Positions 21,048 to 24,733 of a stretch of DNA of 24,733 bases are shown in pieces. Origin of the DNA: a virus; the IMG/VR virus record IMGVR_UViG_3300015603_000020, positions 1 through 24,733 of that record; one strand, 5' to 3'. The notes beneath the pieces were generated by a model that saw only the letters and a list, made by a program, of their open reading frames with translations, was not told where the DNA came from and ran no database searches. The position numbers and the translations under genes are program-made. Each line of letters begins with the position of its first letter. Position 1 is the first letter of the stretch.

Positions 21048-21055
21048 TATTTATT
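21048..21055 (-). promoter_or_regulatory. Late-type motif AATAAATA (distal)
   Basis: Second AATAAATA about 96 nt upstream of the one at 20952, in the 169-nt gap between the small leftward gene and the acidic core gene. A small hairpin CTCAT-GCAAA-ATGAG directly precedes it. Confidence 0.4.
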
Positions 21056-21083
21056 CTCATTTTGCATGAGATAACTTACTACT

Positions 21084-21320
21084 TTACATGCCGGACATTG
21101 CGCCGAGCCCACCGCTGTCATCTGATGGTGCTTGACCGTACATATCTGGGAGGAATTCTGTGTGTTGAGCTTTTTCATATTTCTCAACATCTCGAGATTT
21201 TCTTAACTTTTGAATATGAAGCATAGTTAATCGTGGCCGACGAGTGTCATCCATCTTAGCTTGACCTAGTTGGTCATCGGCTGGATCGTAAAATTCACAT
21301 AATAATTCTTTTGCGCGGAT
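21084..21320 (-). CDS. Small head-operon protein without an AUG start in its full frame
   Basis: The frame ending at 21084 reads as a convincing protein: RAKELLCEFYDPADDQ, then DTRRPRLTMLHIQKLRK, then a Gly/Ser/Met-rich tail ending GGLGAMSGM. The frame opens just after a TAA with no ATG, GTG or TTG before Met23. AAGAGG lies 8 nt before an ATC at 21320, which would give 78 residues from a rare start codon. The alternative is the ATG at 21254 (56 residues), which would cut off the conserved-looking RAKELLCEFYDPADD part. A late motif ends 27 nt before the ATC. The Arg/Lys-rich middle suggests a nucleic-acid or acidic-partner contact. No function is known to me. It sits where T4 has gene 67. Confidence 0.65.
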   Translation of the reverse strand: MRAKELLCEFYDPADDQLGQAKMDDTRRPRLTMLHIQKLRKSRDVEKYEKAQHTEFLPDMYGQAPSDDSGGLGAMSGM

Positions 21321-21346
21321 TTTGGGTGCCTCTTAATATACTACAG

Positions 21347-21799
21347 TTATTTATCGTCTTTCACGATGATAAACTTATCTGTGTAAGAATCAGATGCTAT
21401 ATCTGCTAGATGATAGCCAGGTAACTTAATCTTCTTGGCCATTCTCTTATATAATGAAGATCTATTGTTATCTGCCTTATGAGACCCAAATATTATTTCA
21501 TCCGGACTATATCGTGATACCAATTCTCTTATCGAATCTATCACAAAAGAAAATACCTGCATCTCACTCCCGGATCCACTCTTGCCGTATGTTGCATTTC
21601 CGGGAGTCTTTTCGGTAAATTCTATTTCCCACTCGCCACCTGTGCGGGCTTCATCAGGTATATATGCTGCTGCGTTAAATACAATTGTTCTATTGCCAAT
21701 ATCGGCCTTAGTCGTAAATGAATCATTGGTGGCACGTACAAGCTTACCTTGCACATTACTATCAAAAGATTCTAATAAACTAAATTCCGATAATTTCAT
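21347..21799 (-). CDS. Conserved-looking phage protein of unknown function
   Basis: A 150-residue protein. The N-terminal half is beta-rich (GKLVRATNDSFTTKADIGNR; GEWEIEFTEKT). The C-terminal half has DEIIFGSHKADNNRSSLYKR (about 105-124), then LPGYHLA and FIIVKDD. A C-terminal NNRSSLYKRM-type segment recurs in myovirus proteins I remember, always without a function. Its ATG overlaps the portal stop (TAATG), so it is made in step with the portal. That suggests a head-assembly or portal-associated role, but this is inference. The last codons form the late motif GATAAATA. Confidence 0.7.
   Translation of the reverse strand: MKLSEFSLLESFDSNVQGKLVRATNDSFTTKADIGNRTIVFNAAAYIPDEARTGGEWEIEFTEKTPGNATYGKSGSGSEMQVFSFVIDSIRELVSRYSPDEIIFGSHKADNNRSSLYKRMAKKIKLPGYHLADIASDSYTDKFIIVKDDK
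21348..21355 (-). promoter_or_regulatory. Late-type motif GATAAATA inside a gene end
   Basis: Minus-strand GATAAATA made by the last codons and stop of the 150-residue gene, 27 nt upstream of the ATC start proposed for the next gene. Confidence 0.45.
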
Positions 21800-23508
21800 T
21801 ATTGCCCACCAAAGTTGCTTGCCTCAACATCAGTAGCACCTGCATCGCCCGTAGGTTCTTCTCCAGTTTCGTCACCTTCCGGGGCCATATCGTCAATACC
21901 GGAACTTGTAATACCCACATCGGATAATCCTGATGGTGCTGAACCACCTTGCGGCTCAGGTGCAAAGGTTTTTGTAAGACGACTGCGCTCTTCTTTCCAC
22001 ATACGCTCGTTCTCTGCAAGTTGTTCTTCTGTCCACCCTAAGTATGTCTTAAGAATAAACCTCTTTGATACGAAAGAAATGTCTGTCAGTGCTGTAAACG
22101 TATTAATACGTGCGGAATCTAGTTCCAGCTGACGATATTCAGAAAAAGATTGTGGTGGAGTAAACCCTATTTCAAATAAACTATTATCAATTGTAACGCC
22201 GCGGAACTTCAAAAATAATTTAAATTCCATATCGAGCGGTTCAATAACTTGTTGTTGATAACGGGTAACAACCTTAGCAAAACGAAACTCTTGAATAAAT
22301 GCTGTACCCACCTTACCATCAGTGACTGATGCGGTCCCATCTTCTGGACCCGTCGGCAAATACGAACTAGGAACACCAAGAGCACGAAGCATCTTGTTAT
22401 TGAAGTAACGTAGGTCGTCAATGTCGCCTAGATTCTCACCGCCTGGCAATACTTCAACCTTAGATCCACGACCTTCACTTGTTACAGCAAAAAAGTAATC
22501 TTCTAAAATAGACATAGGATTATATGTCGAATCAACTACATTGGCGCCACCACCGGTTCTGCTTGGAATGCGCTTTTGTTGAACTTCGTAACGAATACGT
22601 TCAAGATACTGTTGTGCCTTATTAGGAGGCATGGTACCGACGTCAATAAAGAACACACGCCGTTCAGGAGCACGGTGTATGCGATAGATTAAAATAGCGT
22701 CTTCTAAGAGCTCTTTCTGCTTATAAACCTTATAGATTTGCTCTAATATACTAAGCCCAAAGGGCCATGCTGCATTCATACCGTCTGTTAGCGATAATTG
22801 CACAATATGTTCGGCATCCACTGCTGTTGCGCCGCCATCTTGATAGTTTGCGGTGCCGGCACCGCCGTATCCGCCAGAAACATAATTCATGTTCCCTTGC
22901 ATAGGTGGTGAAAATATAATGCTATTGGAGCCAAAAGCTTCATTTGAGAGTTTGTTTAGTTGATTTGTCCCAACCAGACTCTTCATATTGAGATCAATAT
23001 CTTTAACAAAATAACTTTCAATCTTCTTACCATCACTTTCGTTCACAATAACCTTTTCAACCTTAGCCGGATCTATCCAATATAATTTAAAGGTTTCCGG
23101 GTCACGTAAGAAAAACTGATCACCATATATTAACACAGATCGGAACATTCTCCATAATCTACGATTAATCTTATTAAGTCGACACCACTGACCTAACGAC
23201 TTTTCTAATATCTGAATCTCTGAAGGTGTGGGATCATCGTTGAATTTAATGACCAACGGTAGTTTTGTAACTTCGTCAACTTCTGTTCCAAAATCTGCAA
23301 TGGTATCAATTGCTGCGCTAATTTCGTGATCATAATTCATCTGATCATAGACTGCATATCGTTGCAAACGATCGGGTGGGCCCGAGTATACCTCTGGAAG
23401 CCAATTACTATATTTTGCGGTCGAGGCATACGCAGATGTACTATCGACTGCTCGTTGTGCAACCGGAAGAACTGAATTAACGGGGCGAAAAAACTTTTTC
23501 CATGTCAT
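21799..23508 (-). CDS. 20: Portal vertex protein, T4 gp20 family
   Basis: A 569-residue portal, slightly longer than T4 gp20 (524). Clear family blocks: EISAAIDTIADFGTEVD (62-78), WRMFRSVLIYGDQFFLRDP (119-137), WPFGLSILEQIYKVYKQKE (248-266), RAPERRVFFIDVGTMP (279-294), and a segment ending LRALGVPSSYLPTGPEDG (374-391). Twelve copies form the ring at the head vertex that starts prohead assembly, docks the terminase and later the neck. The C-terminal 60 residues are Gly/Pro/Glu-rich and probably disordered. The gene begins 1 nt after the stop of the hydrophobic repeat gene and its stop overlaps the next ATG, so this part of the operon is tightly coupled. No strong Shine-Dalgarno precedes it, in keeping with coupling. 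Confidence 0.97.
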   Translation of the reverse strand: MTWKKFFRPVNSVLPVAQRAVDSTSAYASTAKYSNWLPEVYSGPPDRLQRYAVYDQMNYDHEISAAIDTIADFGTEVDEVTKLPLVIKFNDDPTPSEIQILEKSLGQWCRLNKINRRLWRMFRSVLIYGDQFFLRDPETFKLYWIDPAKVEKVIVNESDGKKIESYFVKDIDLNMKSLVGTNQLNKLSNEAFGSNSIIFSPPMQGNMNYVSGGYGGAGTANYQDGGATAVDAEHIVQLSLTDGMNAAWPFGLSILEQIYKVYKQKELLEDAILIYRIHRAPERRVFFIDVGTMPPNKAQQYLERIRYEVQQKRIPSRTGGGANVVDSTYNPMSILEDYFFAVTSEGRGSKVEVLPGGENLGDIDDLRYFNNKMLRALGVPSSYLPTGPEDGTASVTDGKVGTAFIQEFRFAKVVTRYQQQVIEPLDMEFKLFLKFRGVTIDNSLFEIGFTPPQSFSEYRQLELDSARINTFTALTDISFVSKRFILKTYLGWTEEQLAENERMWKEERSRLTKTFAPEPQGGSAPSGLSDVGITSSGIDDMAPEGDETGEEPTGDAGATDVEASNFGGQ

Positions 23509-23509
23509 A

Positions 23510-24733
23510 TTATGTTTGTACTCTTACGTATTTTAAGATATCTTTGTTAACTGATACCAGGTTATTCGTACTCAGTAAGATTTGTTCTAATACCGAACTC
23601 TGATAGCTAAGTGATGTATTTATACTAGACTCGGGCGCTTCCTTTTCTTTTCCGGCGCCCAACGGCTTACTAGGATCTTTAGGGACTGACTGTGGACTGC
23701 CAGCATCTTTTGTCGTTACTTGTGAAGGACTGTTTAGTGTTGAGGATTTTGGCGTAGTCAGAGGACTAGCACCAGCGGGTGAGGGCGAGGGGGTCGGTAA
23801 AGATACTGTACCTAATTTAGATAATGCACCAAATGTCAGTGCCTTTGTTATGTCAATGCCGTTGACAGTCTGCACAATAGATTTCAATGTATCTAACCCG
23901 GCAAAGGAGCTCAATGTGCTTGATAAGGTTGAAAGACTACTCGTAATAATCGACAGTGAACTAGCAGTTGTTTGCAGACCAGGACCGACCGCAGCGAATG
24001 CTTTTATTTGATCGAGTGCCGATCCGTCGCCAAACAACTTAGATAACCCGCTGCCTAATGTAGCGAATACACCGCCAATTGCACCAATTGCACTACCTGC
24101 AGAAAATGCAATTAATGCGCCGCCGAGTGCTGTAATACCTAGTGCGACATCTAATAAATTCTTACCGTTGATTTCACCGAAGGCCTTAAATCCTTTTGCT
24201 AATGTCTCTACACCAGAACCGACTGCACTCACTGCCTTACCTATAACCCATAATGCCGCGCCCATGGCACCTAATGCAAGAGCACCTAATGCCATAAGTG
24301 GGGCCACTGCCCCGGCTGCCGCTCCGGCTAGCCCGAGCCCGACAAGGGCTACTGTTGCCTTGCCTACATCGTCCCATTTGATGCTAGCGAAAGTTGTTAG
24401 TGCTTTACCTGTTATCCACAGCGATCCTGCCATTAATCCTAAAGAAAGAGCACCTAGTGATATAGTTCCTGCAAACTTTCCGGCAGTAATACCTGCCACA
24501 CCTAGTCCAACAATCGCTGCACCTGCCTTACCCAAGTCATCCCATTTAAGCCCAATAAATTCTTTAAGTGACTTGCCAATAACCCAAAGTGATGCGCCCA
24601 TTGCGACTAGTCCTACAGCCCCTTTTATCATCTGTGGACCTGCACTACCGATGATAATACCTGCCACACCTAGTCCAACAATCGCTGCACCTGCCTTACC
24701 CAAGTCATCCCATTTAAGCCCAATAAATTCTTT
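23510..24733 (-). CDS. Hydrophobic repeat protein, C-terminal part (tape-measure-like candidate)
   Basis: The 3' end of a leftward gene whose start lies beyond the window; 407 codons are visible and the frame is open at the edge. It begins with three 56-residue units built on KWDDLGKAGAAIVGLGVAG followed by a hydrophobic helix ending in LWVIGKAL. A Gly/Ala-rich hydrophobic zone follows, then a Ser/Leu stretch (SSLSIITSSLSTLSSTLSS), a Pro/Ser/Lys linker, and a helical end (VLEQILLSTNNLVSVNKDI). Alternating hydrophobic Gly/Ala helices and a long repetitive build are typical of tail tape-measure proteins, but also of membrane-active virion proteins. T4 has tail-tube gene 19 at this place. Function is therefore open; a virion protein is the best guess. 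Confidence 0.6.
   Translation of the reverse strand, partial: KEFIGLKWDDLGKAGAAIVGLGVAGIIIGSAGPQMIKGAVGLVAMGASLWVIGKSLKEFIGLKWDDLGKAGAAIVGLGVAGITAGKFAGTISLGALSLGLMAGSLWITGKALTTFASIKWDDVGKATVALVGLGLAGAAAGAVAPLMALGALALGAMGAALWVIGKAVSAVGSGVETLAKGFKAFGEINGKNLLDVALGITALGGALIAFSAGSAIGAIGGVFATLGSGLSKLFGDGSALDQIKAFAAVGPGLQTTASSLSIITSSLSTLSSTLSSFAGLDTLKSIVQTVNGIDITKALTFGALSKLGTVSLPTPSPSPAGASPLTTPKSSTLNSPSQVTTKDAGSPQSVPKDPSKPLGAGKEKEAPESSINTSLSYQSSVLEQILLSTNNLVSVNKDILKYVRVQT
24487..24733 (-). repeat. Tandem 168-bp DNA repeat in the hydrophobic repeat gene
   Basis: 24487-24565 is identical to 24655-24733 (79 nt to the window edge), a period of 168 nt or 56 codons. The rest of the unit has diverged. The identity at third codon positions shows recent duplication or gene conversion. 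Confidence 0.85.

Overview
The window is part of a tailed-phage genome with a T4-like (myovirus) head and neck module. The evidence is portal, prohead-core, prohead protease, scaffold and major capsid genes in the T4 order 20-(67/68)-21-22-23, a gp14/gp15-type neck and tail-completion pair, a T4-style late-promoter motif, long fibre genes with intramolecular chaperones, and a dense tRNA cluster. No integrase, transposase, CRISPR array or rRNA is visible. Host and species cannot be named from the sequence.

Layout. (1) 1-3828: leftward cluster of 20 readable tRNA genes (Leu, Phe, Trp, Trp-like, Asn, Ile, Gly, interrupted Val, Lys, Glu, second Ile, Pro-CGG, Pro-UGG, second Asn, Ala, Thr-CGU, Thr-UGU, Asp, second Ala, Tyr). 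Five small leftward genes lie among them: a DUF3307-like membrane protein, a PQ-loop/SemiSWEET-like membrane protein and three unknowns. Several tRNA spacers hold elaborate hairpins that look like a repeated RNA family. (2) 3829-4720: a control region with a bidirectional terminator, a 55-residue ORF, three tandem sigma70-type leftward promoters and two late-type motifs. (3) 4721-10552: leftward fibre block, namely a 434-residue virion protein, a 1215-residue fibre with a C-terminal S74 chaperone, and a 263-residue partner. (4) 10685-13780: the only rightward operon: gp14-like neck protein, gp15-like tail-sheath stabiliser, Nudix hydrolase. (5) 13795-16758: a second leftward S74 fibre, paralogous to the first. 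(6) 16895-24733: leftward head operon. Read in the direction of transcription it is a hydrophobic repeat protein cut by the window edge, portal, an unknown 150-residue protein, an unknown small protein with no AUG start in its full frame, acidic prohead-core protein, protease, scaffold and major capsid protein, closed by a strong terminator.

How it works together. The head genes encode a portal-nucleated prohead built on an acidic core and scaffold, matured by the gp21-type protease. The neck/tail-completion pair joins head to tail, and the fibre block supplies host recognition. An octamer RATAAATA (mostly GATAAATA) lies upstream of the first gene of most units, 19 nt from the start codon in three of them, and probably marks late transcription. 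The tRNA cluster is more likely expressed from host-type promoters.

The least ordinary part is the tRNA cluster. It contains a tRNA-Val split by about 40 nt inside its anticodon stem, three tRNAs with C instead of the near-universal U33, a tRNA whose 5' end overlaps a stop codon, and covarying spacer hairpins, one of which resembles the tRNA-Val insert.
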